From positions 1 through 24,141 of the forward strand of contig QFQM01000060.1 of assembly GCA_003243255.1 (NCBI GenBank): 24,141 nucleotides of DNA, given 5' to 3'. Both the position numbers and the translations under genes were made by a program. Shown here in pieces: positions 1-8,629 of the stretch. The notes beneath the pieces are model-generated. The model was not told where the DNA came from. It searched no databases and worked only from the letters and a program-made list of their open reading frames with translations. Numbering within the stretch: position 1 is the stretch's first letter; every line of letters begins with the position of its first letter. This DNA comes from Flavobacterium psychrophilum. Its GTDB lineage: Bacteria; Bacteroidota; Bacteroidia; Flavobacteriales; Flavobacteriaceae.

Positions 1-753
1 AACACAACAAGCAAAAAACTCGAACGAAGAGTTGCAGTAGTAACAGGAGCATCAAAAGGAATCGGTGCCGGAATTGCAAAAGCATTTGCCAGCGAAGGAG
101 CGGCTGTAGTAGTTAACTATGCTTCCGATCAGAAAGGAGCAGAAAACACTGTAAACGAAATTATCGCCGGCGGTGGTAAAGCCATTGCTGTACATGGTGA
201 TGTTTCAAAAGTGGAAGACATCAAAAAAATGTTCGAGGCAACAAATGCTGCCTTTGGTCGGCTGGACATTTTGGTAAACAATGCCGGGGTATTTAAACCT
301 GTTCCTATAGAACAGATAACCCCTGAAGAATTCAACCGCCATTTTAGTATTAATGTGCTGGGTATGTTGCTGGCTACCAGAGAAGCGTTGCCCTACTTTG
401 GTGAAAAAGGTGGCAACATCATTAACATGAGTTCTGTGATCAGCGAAAAGGGTGTACCCAATTATGCCATTTATGCAGGTACCAAAGGCGCGATACAAAC
501 CATCACCCATGTGCTTGCTGTAGAACTGGGGCCTAAAAAAATCCACGTAAACGCCATCGCACCCGGTGCCATTGATACAGAAGGTACCCATGCAGACTTT
601 AGCGGTGCGTTCGGACAAGCATTTGTAGATGTTACGCCACTTGGCCGTATGGGATATCCCCAGGACTTAGCCAAAGTAGCGGTGTTCCTGGCCAGTGACG
701 ATGCGGAATTTGTATCAGACGCCCGTATCCTGGTGTCAGGAGGTTTAAAATAA
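1..753 (+). CDS. SDR family oxidoreductase, 5' end just outside the window
   Basis: A classical NAD(P)-dependent short-chain dehydrogenase/reductase of the cytoplasm. The frame is open from base 1, giving 250 visible residues. Since this family is usually about 250 residues long, only the start codon or a few residues are missing. The dinucleotide-binding motif TGASKGIG lies at visible residues 15-22, the NNAG motif at 93-96, and the catalytic YxxxK pair at Y158/K162 within YAIYAGTK. The C-terminus ends in VSGGLK, as is usual for this group. An internal ATG at 211 would drop the Rossmann glycine motif and is not the real start. It is followed 114 bp later by a second SDR on the same strand, probably co-transcribed. 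The substrate cannot be told from sequence; reduction of small carbonyls is an inference from the family. Confidence 0.93.
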   Translation, partial: NTTSKKLERRVAVVTGASKGIGAGIAKAFASEGAAVVVNYASDQKGAENTVNEIIAGGGKAIAVHGDVSKVEDIKKMFEATNAAFGRLDILVNNAGVFKPVPIEQITPEEFNRHFSINVLGMLLATREALPYFGEKGGNIINMSSVISEKGVPNYAIYAGTKGAIQTITHVLAVELGPKKIHVNAIAPGAIDTEGTHADFSGAFGQAFVDVTPLGRMGYPQDLAKVAVFLASDDAEFVSDARILVSGGLK

Positions 754-867
754 TATAGCTCCCGCGGGTTGCACTAAAAAGTGCAGATTAATCAACGCAA
801 TTCGTTGGAAACCAACCTATGTACAACAATCTAAAACAAATTTTAATTCATTCTAAAATCAAAAAAA
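754..867 (+). other. Intergenic leader with two small hairpins between the SDR genes
   Basis: This spacer holds an 8-bp palindrome CCCGCGGG (761-768), a perfect hairpin TGCACT-AAAA-AGTGCA (770-785) and a second hairpin GTTGG-AAA-CCAAC (804-816). There is then an A-rich leader up to the ATG at 868. None of the hairpins is followed by a T-run, so they are poor terminators. They may be mRNA processing or stability elements between two genes of one operon. No exact TAnnTTTG promoter element was seen. Confidence 0.4.
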
Positions 868-1509
868 ATGGAAACAAATAATAAAGTATGGTTTGTAACC
901 GGTGCATCAAAAGGCATGGGCCTGACCCTGGTTAAATTACTCTTAAGCAGAGGATATAAAGTAGCAGCAACTTCAAGAAACGCCGCCGATCTCGAAAAGC
1001 AGGTAGGTGGCTCTAATGAAAACCTGCTGGCACTGGGTGTAAATATCGCAGACGATCAACAGGTGAACGACGCGATACAAAAGACTGTTGACACTTTTGG
1101 CAAACTGGACGTAGTGGTAAATAATGCCGGTTATGCTATTTACGGCGCTATCGAGGAGCTGTCCAGCCAGGAGTTCAGGCAGGCAATCGATGTGAACCTA
1201 ATCGGGACAACCAATGTAATCCGGAGCGCCATGCCGTACTTAAGGCAGCAAGGGAGCGGTCACATCATCAACTTTTCGTCTTCCGGTGGCTACAAAGGCT
1301 ATGGATCTTCCGGTGCTTATACCGCAGCAAAATTTGCAATCATTGGCCTTACCGAATGCCTGGCAGATGAAGTGAAACATTTTGGCGTAAAAGTTACGGT
1401 AGTAGCTCCCGGATTCTTCAGAACTTCCTTTTTAGACAAAGGCGCGGATATGTATGCCAAAAACATGATCGACGGCTATAAAACTGACGGCATGGTATCA
1501 GATACCTAA
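868..1509 (+). CDS. SDR family oxidoreductase, truncated at its 3' end
   Basis: A second NAD(P)-dependent short-chain dehydrogenase/reductase. It has TGASKGMG at residues 11-18, NNAG at 85-88, the catalytic serine in the FSSSGG stretch near 138, and Y151/K155. The ATG at 868 follows an A-rich leader and begins METNNKVWFVTGASKG, a normal start for this group. Relatives of this type usually run to about 280 residues, but this frame stops at 213, shortly after the FRTSFLDKG...AKN segment. The last codons (from about 1485) already lie in sequence that reads in another frame as RHS protein, so the last few residues are probably not native. The Rossmann core and active site are present, but the C-terminal substrate-binding helices are lost, so activity is doubtful. 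The break marks the left junction of the RHS module. Confidence 0.88.
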   Translation: METNNKVWFVTGASKGMGLTLVKLLLSRGYKVAATSRNAADLEKQVGGSNENLLALGVNIADDQQVNDAIQKTVDTFGKLDVVVNNAGYAIYGAIEELSSQEFRQAIDVNLIGTTNVIRSAMPYLRQQGSGHIINFSSSGGYKGYGSSGAYTAAKFAIIGLTECLADEVKHFGVKVTVVAPGFFRTSFLDKGADMYAKNMIDGYKTDGMVSDT

Positions 1510-1522
1510 TGCTTCAGTACCG

Positions 1523-3076
1523 ATGAGGAATTCGTATGATGAAAAGATATATTATGACCTTAATGGCAATATAAAAAATTTAGAAAGAAACGGTGAGACT
1601 GATACCTCTACATCGGTAATCGAAATAGATGATTTGGTTTATACCTATGATACGGTCATTAAAGACAGGCTTGTAAAGGTAACAGATACTGCAAACCACA
1701 GCAAAGGATTTAAAGACAGTGATGATAATACCGTGAACGATTATACCTACGATGGTTTTGGAAATATGCTGACTGACAGGAATAAAGGAATAACCTCAAT
1801 TACCTATAATCAGCTCAACCTGCCGGCAGAGATAATTTTTAACGGGAGCACAACCACAAAAATTAATTATATTTACACAGCTGATGGGGTCAAGTTAAGT
1901 AAAAAGGTGACAAACGGAAGTGTTGTAACCACAACGGGCTATTTAGACGGATACCAGTATGTAAATACAGTTTTGGATTTTTTTCCTACACCTGAGGGGT
2001 ATGTAAAAGCAACTAAAAACTTTAACCGTTATATTTATAGTTATATATTTAATTACAAAGACCATTTAGGCAATAACAGAGTAAGCTACACAGTTGATCC
2101 TGCAGACGGAGTTCTTAAAATACTGGAAGAAAATCATTATTATCCATTTGGGTTAAAGCATAATGGCTACAGCCCGACGCAACAAATGATGAGGGAAACA
2201 AATGTAGCACCCTTTGTTGTTCTTACACCGGTAATAAATCCTGCTGATGCTACGTATAAGTATAAGTACAACGGCAAGGAGCTGCAAGACGAGCTGGGGC
2301 TCAACATTTACGACTTTGGAGCAAGAAATTATGACCCAGCTATCGGTAGATGGTTTAATATTGACCCATTGGCGGAGAAGATGAGGAGACACAGTCCTTA
2401 CAATTATTGTTTTAATAATCCTCTGAGATTTACTGACCCTGATGGAATGTCGCCTCTGTGGAAAACTACTATTAATGGAAATGTAATTGCCGAAAAGAAT
2501 GATAATGCCGCTACTTTGGCAAAAAATTTAAGTATTAGTCAAAAGGAAGCACAGCAAATGATTAATTCACAAGGTGTCAAAACGGATGCGAATGGAAATG
2601 TTGTTGAAGGCCAAAAATTGACAGTTAACAATAATATGACACGTGCTATTAAAAATTCTAGTGGACCGTCAATTACACAGATGAGGGAGGAGAAGCCAGG
2701 GACACCATCAATTAATATGCCACATGATAGTTATAATTGTTGGCAAGGAGCGCAAGCTGTAGTTAATGGAGAAGAGCCTAGTTTCGATTCCCAAAAATAC
2801 AAACAGTTTGATTCCAATACCGAAGGATATTCTCAAGTTTCAAATTTTGACAATGTTGAATATGGTCAAGGAATTGCAATGATTGGAGGTGGCTCAAAAA
2901 TGCTACATATGGTTGTTAATGCTGGACAAAGTAAGGATGGGACTCAATATGTATGGTCAAAAGATGGTCAAACAGCAAAACCTCAGATTTATTCACTACC
3001 ATTTTTATTAAATTTGATGAGCAAAGAAGGAACTAAATTTACAATGGATGATGTTAAATATTTTAAGAAAGATTAA
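1523..3076 (+). CDS. Orphan RHS-repeat C-terminal tip with private effector domain
   Basis: This is the C-terminal part of a Bacteroidota RHS/YD-repeat protein (517 residues from the ATG at 1523). YD-type repeats occupy the first ~200 residues (for example YTYDGFGNMLTDRNKG). The RHS core follows at ~243-310: NGKELQDELG, NIYDFGARNYDP, GRWFNIDPLAEK, NNPLRFTDPDGMSP. The variable C-terminal domain (~311-517) contains NCWQGA with Cys406, and LHMVVNAG with His462 followed by a turn and WSKDG at ~478-482. This pattern is compatible with a papain-like (NlpC/P60-type) thiol peptidase fold, but that is inference. RHS homology continues in frame upstream of the ATG (residues AWYQIPNASVP from about 1490), while signal peptide, SpvB and most repeats are missing. 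It is therefore a 5'-truncated, displaced module. It overlaps the next gene by 29 bp. Whether the ATG at 1523 is used is unknown. Confidence 0.85.
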   Translation: MRNSYDEKIYYDLNGNIKNLERNGETDTSTSVIEIDDLVYTYDTVIKDRLVKVTDTANHSKGFKDSDDNTVNDYTYDGFGNMLTDRNKGITSITYNQLNLPAEIIFNGSTTTKINYIYTADGVKLSKKVTNGSVVTTTGYLDGYQYVNTVLDFFPTPEGYVKATKNFNRYIYSYIFNYKDHLGNNRVSYTVDPADGVLKILEENHYYPFGLKHNGYSPTQQMMRETNVAPFVVLTPVINPADATYKYKYNGKELQDELGLNIYDFGARNYDPAIGRWFNIDPLAEKMRRHSPYNYCFNNPLRFTDPDGMSPLWKTTINGNVIAEKNDNAATLAKNLSISQKEAQQMINSQGVKTDANGNVVEGQKLTVNNNMTRAIKNSSGPSITQMREEKPGTPSINMPHDSYNCWQGAQAVVNGEEPSFDSQKYKQFDSNTEGYSQVSNFDNVEYGQGIAMIGGGSKMLHMVVNAGQSKDGTQYVWSKDGQTAKPQIYSLPFLLNLMSKEGTKFTMDDVKYFKKD

Positions 3077-3509
3077 AGTAGCTTTTATATTTTTTGGATT
3101 TGTATTCATTTCTATAAGCTGCAAACAGAATGAAAGTTATGGTGTTACAATCGTGACCGATAAGAATGAAATTGATATTTCGGAATCTTATTTTTATGAA
3201 AATGAAAGAGGAACTGTTTTTTATTACATTCCTAGTGAAAATAAAAGGAAAGAAGTTTTTGAAAACAATAACGTGAAAGAAATTAGATTTCATTTAAATG
3301 ATGGTACACGTAGTGCTAAACCAATTTTAGTGTCAATGTTTTCAAGGGAATTGCCGAAAAGTGATTTTATGTTTTTAGTAAAAAGAGATACAAAAAAAAT
3401 TGTTATTGATACCTTACAGAAAAAAGCAGTAATGGTTATAATCTCAAATAAGACAGATATTAATAATTTAATTAATAATCATGAACTAAAAGCCGAGAAA
3501 ATAAAATAA
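3048..3509 (+). CDS. Small lipoprotein, probable immunity protein for the RHS tip
   Basis: A 153-residue protein that I do not recognise by family. The N-terminus has basic residues, a hydrophobic stretch (IKVAFIFFGFVFI) and a lipobox-like SISC at about residue 25, so it is probably a periplasm-facing lipoprotein. The rest is charged, with alternating strand-like segments, and has no motif I can name. The ATG overlaps the toxin-tip gene by 29 bp, which suggests translational coupling. A second ATG follows directly. Position, size and overlap are those of a cognate immunity gene in polymorphic toxin systems, and a lipoprotein would fit a periplasmic target. Base composition is extreme: 3361-3420 has 13 G/C in 60, against 34 in 60 at 1201-1260 in the SDR gene. 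This suggests separate, recent acquisition. Confidence 0.72.
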   Translation: MMLNILRKIKVAFIFFGFVFISISCKQNESYGVTIVTDKNEIDISESYFYENERGTVFYYIPSENKRKEVFENNNVKEIRFHLNDGTRSAKPILVSMFSRELPKSDFMFLVKRDTKKIVIDTLQKKAVMVIISNKTDINNLINNHELKAEKIK

Positions 3510-3518
3510 AATATATTA

Positions 3519-3556
3519 AGCGAAAAGGATTGACATTGTTGTCCGTCCTTTTCGTT
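3519..3556 (+). terminator. Hairpin after the immunity gene, weak terminator
   Basis: The arms CGAAAAGGA (3521-3529) and TCCTTTTCG (3546-3554) pair perfectly. They extend by one G-U and one A-T pair, around a 16-base loop. There is no T-run downstream, so intrinsic termination would be weak; it may instead mark the module end. Confidence 0.4.
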
Positions 3557-3689
3557 ATAACCGTTTACATATCCAATGCAGTACCGCCCCAACAATTACC
3601 AGTAAGGCAACAATAATTTGCAACAAGGCACCAAGCAGTGCTAAGTCGTTACTTAATGATGTAGATGTATTTCGTTTATGGTGGTTTGA

Positions 3690-3929
<240 letters not shown>

Positions 3930-4081
3930 AGTGTAACTATGTTTGGACAAGGAACGGATAAGACTTTGGTTATCGACTGAAAATAATTACTACAATTGTG
4001 ATTTATTTAAATTGTATTTGACATTATCAGGGTAGTCAATAATACTGTAATTCTCGATTCTAATTAAACAATATAAAATGG

Positions 4082-4112
4082 AAGCGACATTGAATACAAT
4101 GTCGCTTTTTTA
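4082..4112 (+). terminator. Strong Rho-independent terminator
   Basis: A perfect 11-bp stem AAGCGACATTG / CAATGTCGCTT (4082-4092 and 4097-4107) with the tetraloop AATA is followed directly by five more T residues. The orientation serves plus-strand transcription, so it probably ended the original SDR-to-AKR transcript. Confidence 0.85.
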
Positions 4113-4176
4113 TTACTGTGTAGCATGCACAAAAAAATAAGGAACTATGAACGAGATCTACCATGTTCATTTTAAT

Positions 4177-4476
4177 TTATGGACTTGAAATAAATTTAGG
4201 CTTAGAGTTAAAATAATTTAATTTCAAAATATATTCTATCTCTTTTCTTGAAAGATTGCTTCTCATAATTTTGAGTGAGTTATATTTAAATGAAAAAATA
4301 ACATCTGCTTCTTCATCCATATACCTGATGTCTTCACAAAGCCAAAAAATACTATTTATGTCTTTGTATTCAATCTCATAGATAAGATTATAATTCAATA
4401 TTACTTCTAAAATTATTGTGTTCCTACTTGAACAGATTATAAGAAAAGCCAAGATTAAAATAGAAATTAGAGTCAA
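4177..4476 (-). CDS. Possible small hypothetical protein, start uncertain
   Basis: I do not recognise this protein. The frame holds 99 codons and would need a TTG start at 4476, which lies 53 bp inside the 3' end of the beta-barrel gene in another frame. The N-terminal part is hydrophobic and could pass for a lipoprotein signal (FLIIC), but that part is also the +1 reading of the barrel's last strand, so it may be accidental. The part beyond the barrel stop (from about 4423 downwards) is rich in acidic, aromatic and isoleucine residues (for example DINSIFWLCEDIRYMDEEAD) and looks protein-like. It may be a small gene translationally coupled to the barrel gene, a decayed fragment, or non-coding AT-rich sequence. 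I slightly favour a fragment. Confidence 0.28.
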   Translation of the reverse strand: MTLISILILAFLIICSSRNTIILEVILNYNLIYEIEYKDINSIFWLCEDIRYMDEEADVIFSFKYNSLKIMRSNLSRKEIEYILKLNYFNSKPKFISSP

Positions 4477-5413
4477 AAGTAGTTTTACTTATTTCATTCA
4501 CTTCGCCGCGTTCCCTGATTGTGCCATTAAGGAAATAGTTCCAGCCTGTCCTGAAATAGGTGATAACATTTTCTCTTATCTTGTATTCATACATTACTCC
4601 GGATTTAATTTCGTTACGGTTGAAGTTATATACTTTATCACCGTTGCCCGATATATTGGTGCTGAAGTAAAATGGCTCCCCGTCAAAAACAGTACCAACA
4701 GATAACCTGCCATGAGCCAGCAAGGCACGTCTTAAATAGATTTGTTTAGGCAGGATGATATCAATTTGCCATGGAGAATCTTTAAACTGATGGCTGTATG
4801 AAAATGCAGGCAGTATAGGGAATACACTATTGGGATTAGTCTGTACTACCAATCCGGTAGTGAGTGTTGTACGCTTGTCTTTTTTTAGGACTAAGGAAGC
4901 AATATAGGTTGCATTTGCTACACCGAACTTTTCATTTGAAGCATCGCCAAATACGCTTAAGTTTGAAACCAGTGTTTTTCCAAATAGCTTGTCATAACGT
5001 GTGTAGTTAACAGACGCAAGAAAATAATGAAAATGCTGGCTGTTTTCTCCGCCAATTAAGGGTTCGTCTCCCGATAGCACTTCTACGTTGGAAAATGAAA
5101 TGTCTCTGTACCTGTATCGCAGCGATGTGCTTAAAACCCATCGGTCTTTTTTAATTATTGGGGCATTCATAGCTACCTGTAGCCTTTTTTCACTATCTAC
5201 AGTGCCTGTTTCATACTTTTTTCCATGTAATTTAGTTTCGTAGTCGGTACCACTCAATTGCTCGTACTGAATGTCCAGAAAACGTGTGGAAGGAAACTGG
5301 TTAGTAATAAGTTTTGCTGTTGCTTTATTTTTAGATTCCAAAGAATCTTTAACCTGTGCCTGCAGGGAAACCACGCTGAACACAAACATGATTGCTGATG
5401 TGCATTTTTTCAT
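4424..5413 (-). CDS. DUF6268-like outer-membrane beta-barrel protein
   Basis: A predicted outer-membrane protein of 329 residues. The chosen start at 5413 (MKKCTSAIMFVFSVVSLQAQ) gives a clean signal peptide with a cleavage site after LQAQ; an upstream in-frame ATG at 5467 would place 18 polar residues before the signal. The mature part has alternating aromatic beta-strands (such as LSTSLRYRYRDISF, HFHYFLASVNYTRYD, FYFSTNISG). It ends FYFNLGFSYNLFK, with the terminal aromatic pattern of barrels. I assign the DUF6268-type family from overall look, with moderate certainty; function is unknown. It follows the RND pump gene by 102 bp on the same strand, so it is probably the last gene of the efflux operon and may be an accessory outer-membrane component. 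Confidence 0.75.
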   Translation of the reverse strand: MKKCTSAIMFVFSVVSLQAQVKDSLESKNKATAKLITNQFPSTRFLDIQYEQLSGTDYETKLHGKKYETGTVDSEKRLQVAMNAPIIKKDRWVLSTSLRYRYRDISFSNVEVLSGDEPLIGGENSQHFHYFLASVNYTRYDKLFGKTLVSNLSVFGDASNEKFGVANATYIASLVLKKDKRTTLTTGLVVQTNPNSVFPILPAFSYSHQFKDSPWQIDIILPKQIYLRRALLAHGRLSVGTVFDGEPFYFSTNISGNGDKVYNFNRNEIKSGVMYEYKIRENVITYFRTGWNYFLNGTIRERGEVNEISKTTFDSNFYFNLGFSYNLFK

Positions 5414-5515
5414 AAAACTTAGATTAATTAGATTAGACTTCTCATTTTTAATGTAGAAGTTTCCCATAGGCTTTATTGTGTTCTTAGTTTAGTATGTGTG
5501 ATTTAGTTGCTCTTT

Positions 5516-8500
5516 TTAATTTCTGTTGACAGCTTTTTCTGTCACTACTTTTTTAGAAAATCTTTCCCGTAAATTATCCATAACCATATACATGGCAGGT
5601 ACAATAAAGAGCGTAAGCAAAAATGAACTGGTAAGTCCACCGATTAAGACCCATGCCATACCGTTCTTAAATTCAGAACCGGGGCTTTGTGACAGGGCTA
5701 TTGGAAGCATACCTAATATCATAGCAAAAGTGGTCATTATAATAGGCCTAAGCCTTTCTTTTCCTGCTTCTATGAGAGCATCAGTAAGGTTGTAGCCACT
5801 ATCCCTAAGATGATTTGTAAAATCTACTATCAGTATGCCGTTCTTGGTTACCAGTCCCATAAGCATGATCATACCTATTATTGTAAAAATGGTGAGTTGC
5901 TCCATAGTGAGGGCCAGTGCCAGTAGTGCGCCAATCAATGCTACCGGTACCGAAAAAATTACCACAAATGGATGTACAAGACTTTCATATAGCCCCACCA
6001 TTACCATATAAACCAGTATGATGGCTATGAGCAAAGCTAATCCCAGGCTTGCAAATGCCTGTCCCTGGTTTTTAGAATCACCATCGTAAACAACCTGTAC
6101 GCCGGCTGGTAATCTTTTTTGCGTCATTTTTTGTTTGATATCCCGAACTATATCACCTGATGGTCTCCCCACAGCTGCAGCATTGATGGTAATAGAACTC
6201 TGACGGTTTGTCCGCTGTAGTATTTGCGGAACGTTCACCAGCCTTACATCTGCAACCTGATGTAACTTGATCATTCTTCCATTCGCATTTATGAGTGATA
6301 AATTTTCGATGGATTCCATGTCATATTTACTTTGCTTATTTACTCCAATGTTTATTTGATAGGTTTCACCATTTTGCAGAAAGTCTAATTTATCATTGCC
6401 ATTAAAAGCCAATTGGATGCTTTGGGTGACATCAGGCAATGAAAGTCCCAATCTCATGATTTTCTCACGATCCGGGGTTATCTGTACCTGATTTTGATTT
6501 TTTTTAGTGCTGAAACGAACATAATCAGTACCTGCTGTAGATCTTACCGCTTCTTCAAGTAGTTGTGCGCCCTTTTGCACGTCGGTGGAATTTGTACCCT
6601 GTACTACTATCTGTATAGGGGCACTGCTGCTGCCTGTTATGCTTACCGGAAGTATGGTAACCTGTAATCCGGGTATCCTGCTCAGCTCATCGCGTGCTAT
6701 GGTACCAAATTCTGCCGTAGTAAACTCACGCTGGGTTTTATCCACAAGGCTTACTGACAATTCAGAAAGGTTTTCGGCATTATTTTTAGCGCCTGATTGC
6801 GTACCTACAAGCGTATATATACTGCGCACTTCAGGGTGGCCCAGCAGTATTTTTTCGGCTTTCCGGGTGAGTAGGTTGGTTTCCTTAATCGGCATATCTG
6901 AAGCGGTTTCCAACTGGATGGACAATTCACCTTTTTCGTTGGTACCAATAAAGGACGAACCAATAAAACCTGCCGGGACCAGATATATGCTGGCTATCAT
7001 GAGTACCAAAATGATTGCAAATAAATAACGCTTAGCCTTTAGTGCTTTTCTCAAAGAAAGTGCGTAAAAATCTTTAAGCTGGTTAAGGAATGATTCAAAA
7101 CTCAGTATGATTTTTCCCCATAGCGTATTCTCTTTAATATGCTCCATTTTTGCAAATCGCGATGCGAGCATTGGGGTAACCGTAAATGCCACGACAAGGC
7201 TCATAAGTGTTGAAACCACAACTACTACGGCAAATTCCCTCAATATATTTCCGATAAGCCCGCCTGCAAATGTCATAGGAAGGAATACCACAACATCAAC
7301 CAGGGTAATGGCTACAGCAGTAAAGCCAATTTCATTTCGGCCTTCAAGTGCAGCCAGCCGTTTGTCTTTACCCATTTCGAGATGACGGAATATGTTTTCT
7401 AATACTACAATACTATCATCGACAAGTATTCCTACCACCAGCGAGAGTGCTAAAAGGGTCATAAGGTTTAATGAAAAGCCCATAACTTCCATTACAATAA
7501 AGGTAGGGATCATGGCTGAAGGGATGGCAATAAGCACAAACAGAGAGCTTCTTACACTATGCAAAAACATAAGCATTACCACACCTACAATAAGTATTGC
7601 TAAAAACAGGTCATGCATTACGGCATCTGCTGAAGAAAGTGTATATACCGACTGGTCTGAAGCAATTACGTAGTCAAAACCATCTGTTTTATATAGTATT
7701 TTTAGCTCTGCAAGGCTCTTTTTTATACCTGCTGCCACTTCAACCGCATTGGCATCATTTGTTTTAAATACCTGAATTCCTATACCCGGTTTACCATTAA
7801 TCCGGTTCAGGGTTTCTATTTCCTGTTGCCCTATACTAATAGTAGCAATGTCTGTCAGCATAACACGGCTGCCTACGCCATTATCAGCGATTACAATTTG
7901 GTCAAATGTGGCCTTGTCTGCATAATCACCATTTATGATTATGGAAAGGTGCTGCTGCTGGTTGGTTATGTTACCACCCGGTAAAGAGGAAGTGTTTGCT
8001 GCAATGGCCTGATATACCTTTTTAGGCGAAAGGTTGTAATATTGCAGCTTTGTATTATCCAGTTCTATTTTTACTTCTTTAGCCTGTCCGCCTGCAATGG
8101 AAATCTGCCCCACACCCTGCACATTGCTTAGCCTCGGTTTTATGTTTTTATCAACCATATCGTAAAAATCTGCTCCATCAAGTTTGGAAGCGGTCACCGA
8201 AAGGTTCATTATGGCAAAATCATCAGTACTGCGCCTGTTTACCACGGGTTCATCAATATCATCCGGCAGGGTTGATTTCATCTGGTTTATCTTTCGCTCT
8301 ATGTCTTGTTGTGCCTGTTTGTCGTCAACATTCGGCTTTAAGGATATGGCTATGGATGAAACGTTTTGAAGTGAACTTGAAGTCACAAAATCAATACCTT
8401 CAACCTCACTGATGGCATCTTCTACAGGACGTGTAATTTTCTCCTGTATCTCAGAGGGCGATGCGCCCGACAATACGGTTTTTATTGTGATGGTTCCTGT

Positions 8501-8623
8501 AGAGAAACTAGGGAGAAGATTATAATTAAGCCCCATATAGCTTAAAGCCCCAAATAAAATTAAAGCCAGGAATACCATTGTAATGAGCAATGGCCTTTTT
8601 ATGGATAATTCTGTCAGAGTCAT
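5516..8623 (-). CDS. RND-family multidrug efflux permease (HAE1/AcrB-like)
   Basis: An inner-membrane proton-driven export pump of 1035 residues, full length for the family. TM1 follows the cytoplasmic start MTLTELSIKRPLLITMVFLA. The first porter region runs to about residue 335, then TM2-TM6. The proton-relay pair D402/D403 lies in LVVGILVDDSIVVLEN (AcrB D407/D408). A second porter region follows, then TM8-TM12 with MGLVTKNGILIVDF carrying the TM10 lysine. The sequence resembles drug or lipophile exporters (HAE1) more than heavy-metal pumps. It starts 6 bp after the adaptor gene and forms a tripartite system with the two genes upstream. The specific substrate is not readable from sequence. 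The adjacent LytS/LytTR system is the likely regulator by position. Confidence 0.96.
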   Translation of the reverse strand: MTLTELSIKRPLLITMVFLALILFGALSYMGLNYNLLPSFSTGTITIKTVLSGASPSEIQEKITRPVEDAISEVEGIDFVTSSSLQNVSSIAISLKPNVDDKQAQQDIERKINQMKSTLPDDIDEPVVNRRSTDDFAIMNLSVTASKLDGADFYDMVDKNIKPRLSNVQGVGQISIAGGQAKEVKIELDNTKLQYYNLSPKKVYQAIAANTSSLPGGNITNQQQHLSIIINGDYADKATFDQIVIADNGVGSRVMLTDIATISIGQQEIETLNRINGKPGIGIQVFKTNDANAVEVAAGIKKSLAELKILYKTDGFDYVIASDQSVYTLSSADAVMHDLFLAILIVGVVMLMFLHSVRSSLFVLIAIPSAMIPTFIVMEVMGFSLNLMTLLALSLVVGILVDDSIVVLENIFRHLEMGKDKRLAALEGRNEIGFTAVAITLVDVVVFLPMTFAGGLIGNILREFAVVVVVSTLMSLVVAFTVTPMLASRFAKMEHIKENTLWGKIILSFESFLNQLKDFYALSLRKALKAKRYLFAIILVLMIASIYLVPAGFIGSSFIGTNEKGELSIQLETASDMPIKETNLLTRKAEKILLGHPEVRSIYTLVGTQSGAKNNAENLSELSVSLVDKTQREFTTAEFGTIARDELSRIPGLQVTILPVSITGSSSAPIQIVVQGTNSTDVQKGAQLLEEAVRSTAGTDYVRFSTKKNQNQVQITPDREKIMRLGLSLPDVTQSIQLAFNGNDKLDFLQNGETYQINIGVNKQSKYDMESIENLSLINANGRMIKLHQVADVRLVNVPQILQRTNRQSSITINAAAVGRPSGDIVRDIKQKMTQKRLPAGVQVVYDGDSKNQGQAFASLGLALLIAIILVYMVMVGLYESLVHPFVVIFSVPVALIGALLALALTMEQLTIFTIIGMIMLMGLVTKNGILIVDFTNHLRDSGYNLTDALIEAGKERLRPIIMTTFAMILGMLPIALSQSPGSEFKNGMAWVLIGGLTSSFLLTLFIVPAMYMVMDNLRERFSKKVVTEKAVNRN

Positions 8624-8629
8624 TGAGAG

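Noticed and set aside
205..618. A 137-codon minus-strand frame within the first SDR gene.
   Set aside because: It is antisense to intact SDR motifs (NNAG, YxxxK) and has no family features of its own.
5414..5467. N-terminal extension of the beta-barrel protein from an ATG at 5467.
   Set aside because: It would bury the signal peptide behind 18 polar residues; ATG 5413 begins a classical signal peptide.
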